Assembly: GCA_015478895.1 (NCBI GenBank)
Contig: JADMKK010000061.1
Span: 1 to 52,287, forward strand
Source of the DNA: Comamonas sp.
GTDB taxonomy: Bacteria; Pseudomonadota; Gammaproteobacteria; Burkholderiales; Burkholderiaceae_C
Direction of reading: 5' to 3'
DNA length: 52,287 nt
In this document: in pieces, positions 17,921 to 26,809 of the stretch
How the letters are laid out: the number at the start of each line of letters is the position of its first letter
Numbering within the stretch: the stretch's first letter is position 1
Translations under genes and position numbers: made by a program
Notes under the pieces: model-generated
The model's database searches: none
What the model was told of the DNA's origin: nothing
Seen by the model: the letters and a program-made list of their open reading frames with translations, nothing else

Positions 17921-19920
17921 ACCTTGGCTTGCGATGCAGGGCGCGTGCGGTAGAACTGCATGGGCGTTTCTTGCATTTCCTTGGCATGCTGGTTGAGCAC
18001 CGACTTTTTCATCTTGCCCACCACATGCATCTCGCAGGGCTTGCAGTCAAAGCGCAGCGTGAGCTTTTCCTTGCCGTTGATCAGCTGCAGCGGTTCGGCC
18101 TTGATGGTGCCCTTGACACCAATCACGCCCTTGGCTTGCTTGGGGCACAGGCTCATCGAAAAGCGCACGCAGTGCTTGGTAATCATCAGGCTGACTTCGC
18201 CTTCTTCTTCCTTGCTCTCGTAGGCCGCGTCAATCACCTTAACGCCATGCTTGACGTAAAAGTCATGCGCCTTGGTGTTGTAGACATTGGCTAGGTAGGT
18301 CAGCGTTTCTTCGGGGAAGGGCGCTGGTGGCTCGACGGGTGTGGCACGGGGCAGGCGGGTAAAGCCTGCAGCACGTGCGGCTTCCAGTGCCTCCAGCGCG
18401 TCGCGGCGCAACTGGTTGAGCGCCGAGGCGGGCACAAACCACGGCTGCGACAGGCTCAAGGAGATGTCATTGACCGAGAAGATCGACGCGCCAAAGCGGC
18501 CCAGTTGCTCGCGCAACGTAGCTTCGGCTTTTGATGCATCCGTGGCTGCTTGCAAGGCCTGTGCAATGCTGGCGCCGCCGACATAGCCATCTTCATCGGT
18601 CAGCGTCAATGCAAAGCCATCGGTGGTTTCTTTGAACTCAGCCCACAGGCCGATACGGCGGTCGCTGGACTTTTTGTCCAGCATGCGCACCCAGTTCATA
18701 TCGCGGTTGCGGTTGACTTCCAGGCCTTTGCGCAGGTCTTTGAAGCTGGCAATCGGGTCCTTGGGGAACATGCGCCAGATGCCTTTTTTGGCGCTCACGC
18801 ATTCGGCACGGTTGATGTGCAGGCCCACCAGTTCTTTTTGCAGGTCGTAGTAGCACAGGCCGTCGCCGTTGTTAAAGATGGCGGCCTTGTCGCTGCTCTC
18901 AAACTCAAACCACTTGTCGCCCACTTGCGTGATCCAGCCCACGGCGCGGCCAGGGGTCTTGGGTGTGTCAAACGCGCCAATGTCGTCCTTGCGGCCATTG
19001 ACAAAGTAGTCGGTGAACTCACGGTTGAAGTTCTGGTCCGGGTCGGGGTTGAAGGTGAAGCTGGTGGCACCCGAGGACGAGCGCGACAGCGGCATCTCCG
19101 AGAACTCGCGTTCTTCCATGATGCCGTCCAGCAGCTTGCGGTAATGCGCCGTAATGTTCTTCACATACGCCAGATCTTTGTAGCGGCCTTCAATCTTGAA
19201 GCTGCGCACACCGGCATCGACCAGCGCGCGCATATTGTCGGTCTGGTTGTTGTCCTTCATCGACAGCACGTGCTTTTCGTGCGCAATGATGCGTCCCTTG
19301 TCGTCCATCACCTCATAGGGCAGGCGGCAGGCCTGGTTGCAGTCGCCGCGGTTGGCGCTGCGCCCGGTGTGGGCGTGGGTGATGTAGCACTGGCCCGAAT
19401 ACGCCACGCACAGCGCGCCGTGGATGAAGTATTCAATGCTGGTGCTGGGGTCGAGCACATCATGCACGGCCTTGATTTGCTTCAAATCCAGCTCCCGCGC
19501 CAGCACGATCTGGGAGAGACCGGCATCTTGCAGAAACTTGGCTTTCTCGGGCGTGCGGATGTCGTTTTGGGTGGAAGCATGCAGCTGGATGGGCGGCAAA
19601 TCCAGCTCCAGCAGGCCCATGTCCTGAATGATCAGCGCGTCGGCGCCGATGTTGTACATGTCCCAGGCCAACTTGCGCGCGCCTTCGAGTTCATCGTCGC
19701 GCAAGATGGTGTTGAGCGTGATGAAGATGCGACTGTTGAAGCGGTGGGCGTGCTGGACCAGGCGTTCCAGGTCTGCAATCTCGTTGCCCGCCGTGGCGCG
19801 TGCGCCAAAGCCGGGGCCGCCGATGTAGACGGCGTCCGCACCGTGGTTGACGGCTTCGATGCCGATGTCGGCATTACGGGCGGGGGATAAAAGTTCGAGT
19901 TGGTGGGGCAGGAGAGACAT
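17917..19920 (-). CDS. rlhA: U32 family protein, RlhA-like (23S rRNA C2501 hydroxylation)
   Basis: A 667-residue protein starting MSLLPHQLELLSPARNADIG. The U32 region (about 5-290) holds ADAVYIGGPGFGARA, the strand PPIQLHASTQND, and a Cys-rich segment with CVAYSGQCY and GDCNQACRLPY. A C-terminal extension of about 350 residues includes KHCVRFSMSLCPKQ and CKPCEMHV, which are probable metal or Fe-S ligands. The length and extra C-terminal domain match E. coli RlhA (YdcP), which makes 5-hydroxycytidine in 23S rRNA with prephenate as cofactor, and not the shorter TrhP or UbiU/UbiV proteins. The annotation peptidase is historical. The symbol is inferred from length and layout. Confidence 0.75.
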   Translation of the reverse strand: MSLLPHQLELLSPARNADIGIEAVNHGADAVYIGGPGFGARATAGNEIADLERLVQHAHRFNSRIFITLNTILRDDELEGARKLAWDMYNIGADALIIQDMGLLELDLPPIQLHASTQNDIRTPEKAKFLQDAGLSQIVLARELDLKQIKAVHDVLDPSTSIEYFIHGALCVAYSGQCYITHAHTGRSANRGDCNQACRLPYEVMDDKGRIIAHEKHVLSMKDNNQTDNMRALVDAGVRSFKIEGRYKDLAYVKNITAHYRKLLDGIMEEREFSEMPLSRSSSGATSFTFNPDPDQNFNREFTDYFVNGRKDDIGAFDTPKTPGRAVGWITQVGDKWFEFESSDKAAIFNNGDGLCYYDLQKELVGLHINRAECVSAKKGIWRMFPKDPIASFKDLRKGLEVNRNRDMNWVRMLDKKSSDRRIGLWAEFKETTDGFALTLTDEDGYVGGASIAQALQAATDASKAEATLREQLGRFGASIFSVNDISLSLSQPWFVPASALNQLRRDALEALEAARAAGFTRLPRATPVEPPAPFPEETLTYLANVYNTKAHDFYVKHGVKVIDAAYESKEEEGEVSLMITKHCVRFSMSLCPKQAKGVIGVKGTIKAEPLQLINGKEKLTLRFDCKPCEMHVVGKMKKSVLNQHAKEMQETPMQFYRTRPASQAKV

Positions 19921-19992
19921 AGGGGGCGGATTATCTCAGCCCGCAAGGGAATGCGCAGTTGCGGGTGATTGCTGGGTGCAGCCCCCCGATAA

Positions 19993-21405
<1,413 letters not shown>

Positions 21406-21460
21406 CCATCTCGAAAAAACACTTTACGGAGCATGCCGCCGCGCGGTGGCATGAAGCGCT

Positions 21461-22582
21461 TTGGCGACTTCCAAACAGAAAAAAACATCCGCCACCTCTG
21501 CGCCCGCCGAGGCGCATGCGCACGATCACAGCCAGGGCCACGTACATGCCCATGACCACCACGCCTGCACGTACGACCATGCCCATCACGGGCATTGCAG
21601 CCACGATCACCACCATGAACATGACGATGCTTGCTGCGGCCATGACCACAGCGCAGGCCCCAAGCACATTTATGTGTATTCGCCTTCCGGGGCCGTACGT
21701 GACAAGGCCGCATTCAAGCGCGCGATCAAGCGTCTGGAAGGCATAGGCCACCAGGTCGAAGTGGATGCTGATGCGCTGAGCAGCCACCAGCGCTTTGCCG
21801 GTGACGACGCCGCGCGCATTGCCGCCATCCACCGTGCTGCGGCCAGCGGCGCCGATGTGGCGCTGATCTCGCGCGGCGGTTATGGCCTCACGCGCATCCT
21901 GCCGGGCATTGACTATGCGGCGGTCGCCAAGAGCATTGAAAAGGGCACGCAGTTTGTGGGCCTGAGCGATTTCACCGCATTCCAGAACGCCTTGCTGGCG
22001 CAAACCGGTGCCACCAGCTGGGCCGGCCCCGCGCTGATTGCCGACTTTGGTCAGAAAGATGAAGTGGACGACATCATGCTCGACTGCTTTGAAGACCTGC
22101 TGTTTGGCCACGGCGAAGGCACAGGCTGGCGCATGCCCAAGCAGCCTGAAGGTGCCGTGCCCGATGACTTCTACATTGAAGGTGGCGCCACGCTGTGGGG
22201 CAGCAATCTGGCGGTGCTGGTGTCCCTGCTGGGCACGCCGTACTTTCCGCAGGTGGAAGGCGGCATCTTGTTTATCGAAGACGTGGGCGAACACCCCTAC
22301 AAGATCGAACGCATGCTCACGCAACTGCTGCACGCGGGCGTGCTGGGCAAGCAAAAGGCGATTGTGTTTGGCCAGTTCACCGATTTCAAGCTGACCCCGC
22401 ACGACAAGGGCTACAAGCTGCAAAGCGTGATCGACTGGCTGCGCACCCAAGTCAAAGTGCCGGTGCTGCAAGGCCTGCCGTACGGCCATGTAGCCACCAA
22501 GGTGCTGCTGCCTGTGGGTGCGCCCGTGTCGCTGTCGATTGAAGGGCGCGATGCCTTGATCTACTGGGGCCATACGCACTGA
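21461..22582 (+). CDS. ldcA: LD-carboxypeptidase (peptidase S66) with a histidine-rich N-terminus
   Basis: A 373-residue protein if it starts at the TTG at 21461, the only candidate after an in-frame stop at 21452. Residues 19-63 contain 19 His and 4 Cys (HAHDHHACTYDHAHHGH and similar), which suggests metal binding. From about 70 the S66 fold follows: HIYVYSPSGAVRD, the strand ALISRGGYGLTRIL, nucleophile Ser in FVGLSDFTAF, Glu in LFIEDVGEHPYKIERM, and His in PYGHVATKV. The family cleaves the L-Lys/DAP-D-Ala bond of muropeptides for cell-wall recycling in the cytosol. An ATG at 21433 lies in another frame that would join this one by a 1-base shift in the A7 run at 21479-21485, so the N-terminus is uncertain. 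Confidence 0.85.
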   Translation: MATSKQKKTSATSAPAEAHAHDHSQGHVHAHDHHACTYDHAHHGHCSHDHHHEHDDACCGHDHSAGPKHIYVYSPSGAVRDKAAFKRAIKRLEGIGHQVEVDADALSSHQRFAGDDAARIAAIHRAAASGADVALISRGGYGLTRILPGIDYAAVAKSIEKGTQFVGLSDFTAFQNALLAQTGATSWAGPALIADFGQKDEVDDIMLDCFEDLLFGHGEGTGWRMPKQPEGAVPDDFYIEGGATLWGSNLAVLVSLLGTPYFPQVEGGILFIEDVGEHPYKIERMLTQLLHAGVLGKQKAIVFGQFTDFKLTPHDKGYKLQSVIDWLRTQVKVPVLQGLPYGHVATKVLLPVGAPVSLSIEGRDALIYWGHTH

Positions 22583-22593
22583 GTGAAATTTGC

Positions 22594-22650
22594 GAAATGG
22601 ATAGCTACTCGCCCTTTATGTATAAGGGCTAGAGGCCTATTTGGCTTATA
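22594..22650. repeat. Dispersed palindromic element, short form (after ldcA)
   Basis: GGATAGCTACTCGCCCTTTA and TAAGGGCTAGAGGCC form an imperfect palindrome. I use this copy as the reference for the short form. It lies 11 bases after the ldcA stop and 22 bases before the next gene. Confidence 0.8.
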
Positions 22651-22672
22651 AAACTTTCGGAAGGCACAACGC

Positions 22673-23140
22673 ATGGGCAAAGCCGCTTTGCAGTGGACAC
22701 AGGAGATGCTGGCCCAGCTGGGCCAGGAAAAAGATGCCGTGCTGGCCCAGCGCTGGGGCACCTCTGCCAAGACCGTCAATCTCAAGCGCAATGCGCTGGG
22801 CATTGCGGCGTGGGGGGCTGTGCTGCAGTGGACGCCCGCGATGGAAAGCGCCCTGGGCACTGACAGCGATGCGGAACTGGCCAAGCGCTGGGGCATCAGC
22901 AAAGCCAGCGTGGTCGCCAAGCGCACCGCGTTGAATATTGCATCGTGGACAGCACAACAAGGCGGCGTGCTGAGCTGGACACCCGCTGCCGTGGCATTGC
23001 TGGGCACAGCCTCCGATGCCAAGGTTGCCGCGCAACTCGGCGTGACCCGGCTGACGGTCTACAACGCCCGCGTGGCACGGGGCATTGCCGCCGCGCCACG
23101 CGCATCGGCCCAAGCCAGCGCGGCCTCTGCCTCAGATTAA
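22673..23140 (+). CDS. Hypothetical protein of three tandem HTH-like repeats
   Basis: A 155-residue protein preceded by CGGAAGG. I do not recognise a named family. It consists of three repeats of about 45 residues: LQWTQEMLAQLGQEKDAVLA, LQWTPAMESALGTDSDAELA and LSWTPAAVALLGTASDAKVA. Each is followed by a helix-turn-helix-like segment (QRWGTSAKTVNLKRNALGI, KRWGISKASVVAKRTALNI, AQLGVTRLTVYNARVARGI). The basic second helices (KR, KR, AR) fit DNA binding, and three in a row would allow binding to an extended site. The C-terminus is an Ala/Ser-rich tail. It may form an operon with ldcA. DNA binding is inferred. Confidence 0.6.
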   Translation: MGKAALQWTQEMLAQLGQEKDAVLAQRWGTSAKTVNLKRNALGIAAWGAVLQWTPAMESALGTDSDAELAKRWGISKASVVAKRTALNIASWTAQQGGVLSWTPAAVALLGTASDAKVAAQLGVTRLTVYNARVARGIAAAPRASAQASAASASD

Positions 23141-23197
23141 GCATCGCTCACTCGCGGGACTAAAAAACTGTAGGAAGTTCACTAGTGACAGGGTGAA

Positions 23198-23219
23198 TTT
23201 AATGTCATTTTTCATTAAT
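23198..23219. repeat. Inverted repeat upstream of the PQQ dehydrogenase gene
   Basis: TTAATG and CATTAA flank an 8-base spacer in an A/T-rich region about 140 bases before the start codon. It could be an operator half-site pair. Confidence 0.3.
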
Positions 23220-23251
23220 TTCTGAAACAAGCGGTACACCTGTCAGTGGGT

Positions 23252-23296
23252 TGGACTTTATTTCTCAATAAAAATGGACTTTCTTTCTCATAAATA
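23252..23296 (+). promoter_or_regulatory. Direct repeat pair upstream of the PQQ dehydrogenase gene
   Basis: TGGACTTTATTTCTCA at 23252 and TGGACTTTCTTTCTCA at 23275 differ at one position and are offset by 23 bases, about two helical turns. That arrangement suits a regulator binding as two units on one face of the DNA. The sites end about 65 bases before the start codon. Confidence 0.5.
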
Positions 23297-23313
23297 ACAA
23301 AGATCAGGGCGTA

Positions 23314-23342
23314 GAGTGGTCACTCACGTTCCTAATCCACTC
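23314..23342. promoter_or_regulatory. GAGTGG/CCACTC inverted repeat just before the PQQ dehydrogenase start
   Basis: GAGTGG and CCACTC are exact complements with a 17-base spacer, ending 17 bases before the ATG. This could be an operator, possibly for the TetR protein encoded downstream (inference). Confidence 0.3.
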
Positions 23343-23359
23343 GTCTTCGAGGATTTGAT

Positions 23360-25801
23360 ATGCAACATCAACACCCAACGCAGCCTATGGCTGTGCGTGT
23401 GTGGCTTTGGGTCTTGGGGGCAGTGCTGGCGGTTGCTGGCCTGTTCTTTTTGGTGGGCGGCGGCAAGCTCATTACTTTAGGCGGCAGCTGGTATTTCTTG
23501 CTGGCTGGCATGGGCTTACTGGCTTCTGGTTTGCAATTGCTACGCCACCGCCCTTCGGGCGTATGGATTTATTTGGCAACTTTTGCGGCCACGGTGGTTT
23601 GGGCCGTAAGCGAGGTGGGTTTCGATTACTGGAGCCTGGTCTCACGCCTGCTGGCGATGACGTTTGGTGCAGCGGTCATTGCTGCCAGCCTGCCTTTGAT
23701 GGGCAAAGACAACGGTGAGCGCATGGCCTCTAAGGGCCCGTTTGCTGTAGCCGGCGTGCTTTTGGTGGCTGGTATTGCGGGTTTTGTTTCGATGTTCAAC
23801 ATTCACCCGGAAGTGAAAGCGCAGCAAGCTGCCGCCACACCCAAGGCCGTGACCCCTGAAACGGAACAAAAGAACTGGGACAACTACGGCAGCAGCTATA
23901 AAAACGACCGTTTTGCTGCGCTGGACCAGATCAACGTGAATAACGTGGATCAACTGCAAGTGGCGTGGACCTACCGCACCGGAGATGTGCCCAAGTCCAC
24001 CGGCGCAGGCGCCGAAGATCAGACGACCCCTTTGCAGGTGGAAGACAAAGTTTTCCTGTGCACGCCCAGCAACAACGTGATTGCGCTGGATGCGGACACC
24101 GGCAAGGAGCTGTGGCACCGTGATGTGAACGCCCACGTAGGCGGTGTGTGGGAGCGCTGCCGCGGCTTGGCGTACTTCGATGTGAACGCCGAAGTGGCGC
24201 AGCCCGCCGTGCCCAAAGCCACAGCGGTGCAAACTGTGTCGCTGCCTGCAGGCGCCAGCTGTGAGCGCCGCATTTTGATGAACACCATCGATGCGCGCCT
24301 TTTTGCCATCAACGCCGACAACGGCCAGATGTGCGGCGAGTTCGGTCAAGACGGTGTGGTCGATCTCAAGCAAGGCATTGGCGCGATTGCCAATCCGGCT
24401 TTCTACACCTTGACTGCCGCACCGACTGTGGCAGGTACCACCGTGGTGATCGGTGGTCGTGTGGCGGACAACGTGCAGGTGGACATGCCTGGCGGGGTGA
24501 TTCGCGGCTTTGACGTAATCACAGGTGCGCAGCGCTGGGCCTTCGATGCGGGCTCCAACACCCCCAACGAAATCCTGAAGCCCGGCGAGACTTACACCCG
24601 TTCTTCCACCAACGTGTGGGCCGGTACATCGTATGACCCCAGCTCCAACACCGTGTTCCTGCCGATGGGCTCCTCTTCGGTGGACTTGTATGGCGTAACT
24701 CGCAGCGAGATGGACCGCAAGTACGGTGCTTCCATCCTCGCGCTCGATGCTGCCACCGGTAAGGAAAAGTGGCTCTACCAAACGGTGCGCAATGACCTGT
24801 GGGACTTTGACATCCCCATGGCGCCTACGCTGATCGATTTCCCCCATGCCGATGGCACCACCACGCCTGCGCTGGTGGTGGGCACCAAGGCGGGTCAGAT
24901 CTTTGTACTGGACCGTGAAAAAGGCCAGCCCCTGACCAAGGTGGAAGAAGTGGCGGTCAAGGCCGGTCATATTCCCGGTGAGCAGTACCCTGCGACCCAG
25001 CCTGTGTCGGTGGGCATGCCACAAATTGGCACGCAAACCCTGACCGAAGCCGACATGTGGGGTGCCACACCGTTTGACCAGCTGATGTGCCGCATCAAGT
25101 TCAAGTCGATGCGTTATGAAGGCCTGTTCACCACGCCCGGTACGGACTTGTCACTGTCCTTCCCTGGCTCGCTGGGTGGCATGAACTGGGGTGGCATCTC
25201 TGCAGACCCCACCAACAACCTGATCTTTGTGAACGACATGCGTCTGGGCCTGTGGGTGCAGATGCTGCCCCAACAAGCGCAAGACAAGTTGTCCGATGGT
25301 GGTGAAGCGCCCAACACCGGCATGGGCCAAGTGCCCCTGGGTGGTACACCGTATGCGGTGATGAAAGACCGCTTCATGTCGCCGCTGGGCATTCCTTGCC
25401 AGAAGCCACCATTCGGTACGCTGACTGCGATTGACATGAAGACGCAGCAAATTGCATGGCAAGTGCCCGTGGGTACCGTGCAAGACCAAGGCCCTATGGG
25501 TATCAAGATGCGCCTGCCTTTCCCTGTGGGTCTGCCCACGCTGGGTGGCTCGCTCGCCACCCAAGGCGGTCTGGTGTTCTTTGCAGGCACGCAGGATTAC
25601 TACCTGCGCGCTTGGAACTCTGCCACTGGCAAGGAAATCTGGAAGGGCCGTTTGCCCGTGGGCAGCCAGGGCGGCCCCATGAGCTTCAAGTCGCCCAAGA
25701 CCGGCAAACAGTACGTCGTGATTTCCGCAGGCGGTGCACGCCAATCGCCAGATCGTGGTGATTACGTGATTGCCTACGCACTGCCTGACGGCGCTAAGTA
25801 A
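23360..25801 (+). CDS. Membrane-bound PQQ-dependent dehydrogenase, glucose/quinate/shikimate family
   Basis: An 813-residue periplasmic quinoprotein anchored by five N-terminal membrane spans (about 10-145: VWLWVLGAVLAVAGLFFLVG, IYLATFAATVVWAVSEVGF and others). From about 170 follows an eight-bladed propeller beginning NWDNYGSSYKNDRFAALDQI. Blade motifs include GKELWHRDVNAH, GAQRWAFDAGSN and LWDFDIPMAPTLIDF, the last containing a PQQ-site Asp. Electrons pass from PQQ to ubiquinone in the membrane. The layout is shared by glucose (gcd) and quinate (quiA) dehydrogenases and the substrate cannot be decided. No PQQ biosynthesis genes are in the window. Possible regulatory repeats lie upstream and a TetR gene downstream. 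Confidence 0.9.
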   Translation: MQHQHPTQPMAVRVWLWVLGAVLAVAGLFFLVGGGKLITLGGSWYFLLAGMGLLASGLQLLRHRPSGVWIYLATFAATVVWAVSEVGFDYWSLVSRLLAMTFGAAVIAASLPLMGKDNGERMASKGPFAVAGVLLVAGIAGFVSMFNIHPEVKAQQAAATPKAVTPETEQKNWDNYGSSYKNDRFAALDQINVNNVDQLQVAWTYRTGDVPKSTGAGAEDQTTPLQVEDKVFLCTPSNNVIALDADTGKELWHRDVNAHVGGVWERCRGLAYFDVNAEVAQPAVPKATAVQTVSLPAGASCERRILMNTIDARLFAINADNGQMCGEFGQDGVVDLKQGIGAIANPAFYTLTAAPTVAGTTVVIGGRVADNVQVDMPGGVIRGFDVITGAQRWAFDAGSNTPNEILKPGETYTRSSTNVWAGTSYDPSSNTVFLPMGSSSVDLYGVTRSEMDRKYGASILALDAATGKEKWLYQTVRNDLWDFDIPMAPTLIDFPHADGTTTPALVVGTKAGQIFVLDREKGQPLTKVEEVAVKAGHIPGEQYPATQPVSVGMPQIGTQTLTEADMWGATPFDQLMCRIKFKSMRYEGLFTTPGTDLSLSFPGSLGGMNWGGISADPTNNLIFVNDMRLGLWVQMLPQQAQDKLSDGGEAPNTGMGQVPLGGTPYAVMKDRFMSPLGIPCQKPPFGTLTAIDMKTQQIAWQVPVGTVQDQGPMGIKMRLPFPVGLPTLGGSLATQGGLVFFAGTQDYYLRAWNSATGKEIWKGRLPVGSQGGPMSFKSPKTGKQYVVISAGGARQSPDRGDYVIAYALPDGAK

Positions 25802-25857
25802 TTACGGCGCAGACAGTGAACTACACCCGATAAGCCCTCGCGGTTGACTGGCTGAAA

Positions 25858-25893
25858 GCCACGGAACGTTCATGCGTTCCGTGGCTTTTTTTA
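25858..25893 (+). terminator. Intrinsic terminator after the PQQ dehydrogenase gene
   Basis: GCCACGGAACG and CGTTCCGTGGC form a perfect 11-bp stem around TTCATG, followed by TTTTTTT. Confidence 0.95.
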
Positions 25894-25985
25894 TGCCGTG
25901 GCATGCAGGACATGCCAGGTCGCGCACTTCAGCGATTGCCCCTGCGTGATACGCTGCAACGCTTGATATCAGAAGGCCATTTGTA

Positions 25986-26657
25986 GTGAGCGAGCAGCAC
26001 ATCCCCACAAAAGTCCCATCCACTGCTTTGGAGCCAGATGCCTCTGCAGACATGCGCCAAGCGTTGCTGGATGCGGGTAAAACGGAATTTGCCAACTACG
26101 GTTATGACGGTGCGCGCCTGGAGCGCATTGCGGCAAAAGCGGGCTGTGCCAAGCGCATGCTGTACTACTACTTTGGCAACAAGAAAGACGTGTACCTGGC
26201 CGTCATTGAGCAAAGCTACCGTGATATCCGGGCCTCTGAAGAGCAACTCAATCTTGATGCGCTGGAGCCCCTGCAAGCGCTGCATAGTCTGGCCAAGAAA
26301 AGCTTTGACTACCACGAACACAACCAGGAGTTCACCCGTTTGGTGCTGCAGGAAAATTTTCAAGGCGGTGAAATGATTGGCCAAGTCTCCACGACCGAAT
26401 TGCTGCGCAATGCCGCACTTGAGCCTCTGGAGCGCATCTTGCAGCGCGGGGTTGCGCAAGGCGTGTTCAAAGCGGGCGTGACTGCGGTGGATGTGCACTA
26501 CCTGATCTCTGCACTGTCGAGCTTTCGCGTCGATCACGCCGCTACCTGGCACAGTTTGCTGCAGGTGGATTTGCTGGGCGCAGCGCTGCGGGAGCGGCAC
26601 CAGCAACTGCTTCTGGAGCAGATCAAGGCTTTGGTCTGCGTGCCGTCAGTCAAGTAG
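25986..26657 (+). CDS. TetR/AcrR family transcriptional regulator
   Basis: A 223-residue protein with a GTG start. The N-terminal HTH (about 25-75) has the standard pattern ALLDAGKTEFANYGYDGARL, ERIAAKAGCAKRMLYYYFGN and KKDVYLAVIEQSY. The C-terminal all-helical domain (about 90-210) would bind a ligand and dimerise. Ligand and targets are unknown. It is transcribed in the same direction as the PQQ dehydrogenase but is separated from it by a strong terminator. Regulation of that gene, or of the transporter downstream, is a guess from proximity. Confidence 0.9.
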   Translation: MSEQHIPTKVPSTALEPDASADMRQALLDAGKTEFANYGYDGARLERIAAKAGCAKRMLYYYFGNKKDVYLAVIEQSYRDIRASEEQLNLDALEPLQALHSLAKKSFDYHEHNQEFTRLVLQENFQGGEMIGQVSTTELLRNAALEPLERILQRGVAQGVFKAGVTAVDVHYLISALSSFRVDHAATWHSLLQVDLLGAALRERHQQLLLEQIKALVCVPSVK

Positions 26658-26664
26658 TGGTTCG

Positions 26665-26718
26665 TAAAATTGCTAGCTACAAGCCTAGGTGCGATAAGGG
26701 CTAAAGGCTAAAAAAGCT
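26665..26718. repeat. Dispersed palindromic element, short form (after the TetR gene)
   Basis: TTGCTAGCTACAAGCC and GATAAGGGCTAAAGGC match the short form with several changes. It starts 8 bases after the TetR stop codon. Confidence 0.65.
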
Positions 26719-26809
26719 CTAAACCCATGCACGGTTTTGCGTTAAAAGATGACAGGCAGTGCGGCATGGCCTATGGGATTCTTGAAGGTAATACACACTT
26801 TGCCTGCCC

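Noticed and set aside
23252-23296. Direct repeats as an origin of replication (iterons)
   Set aside because: There are only two copies, no replication gene nearby, and they sit just before a metabolic gene.
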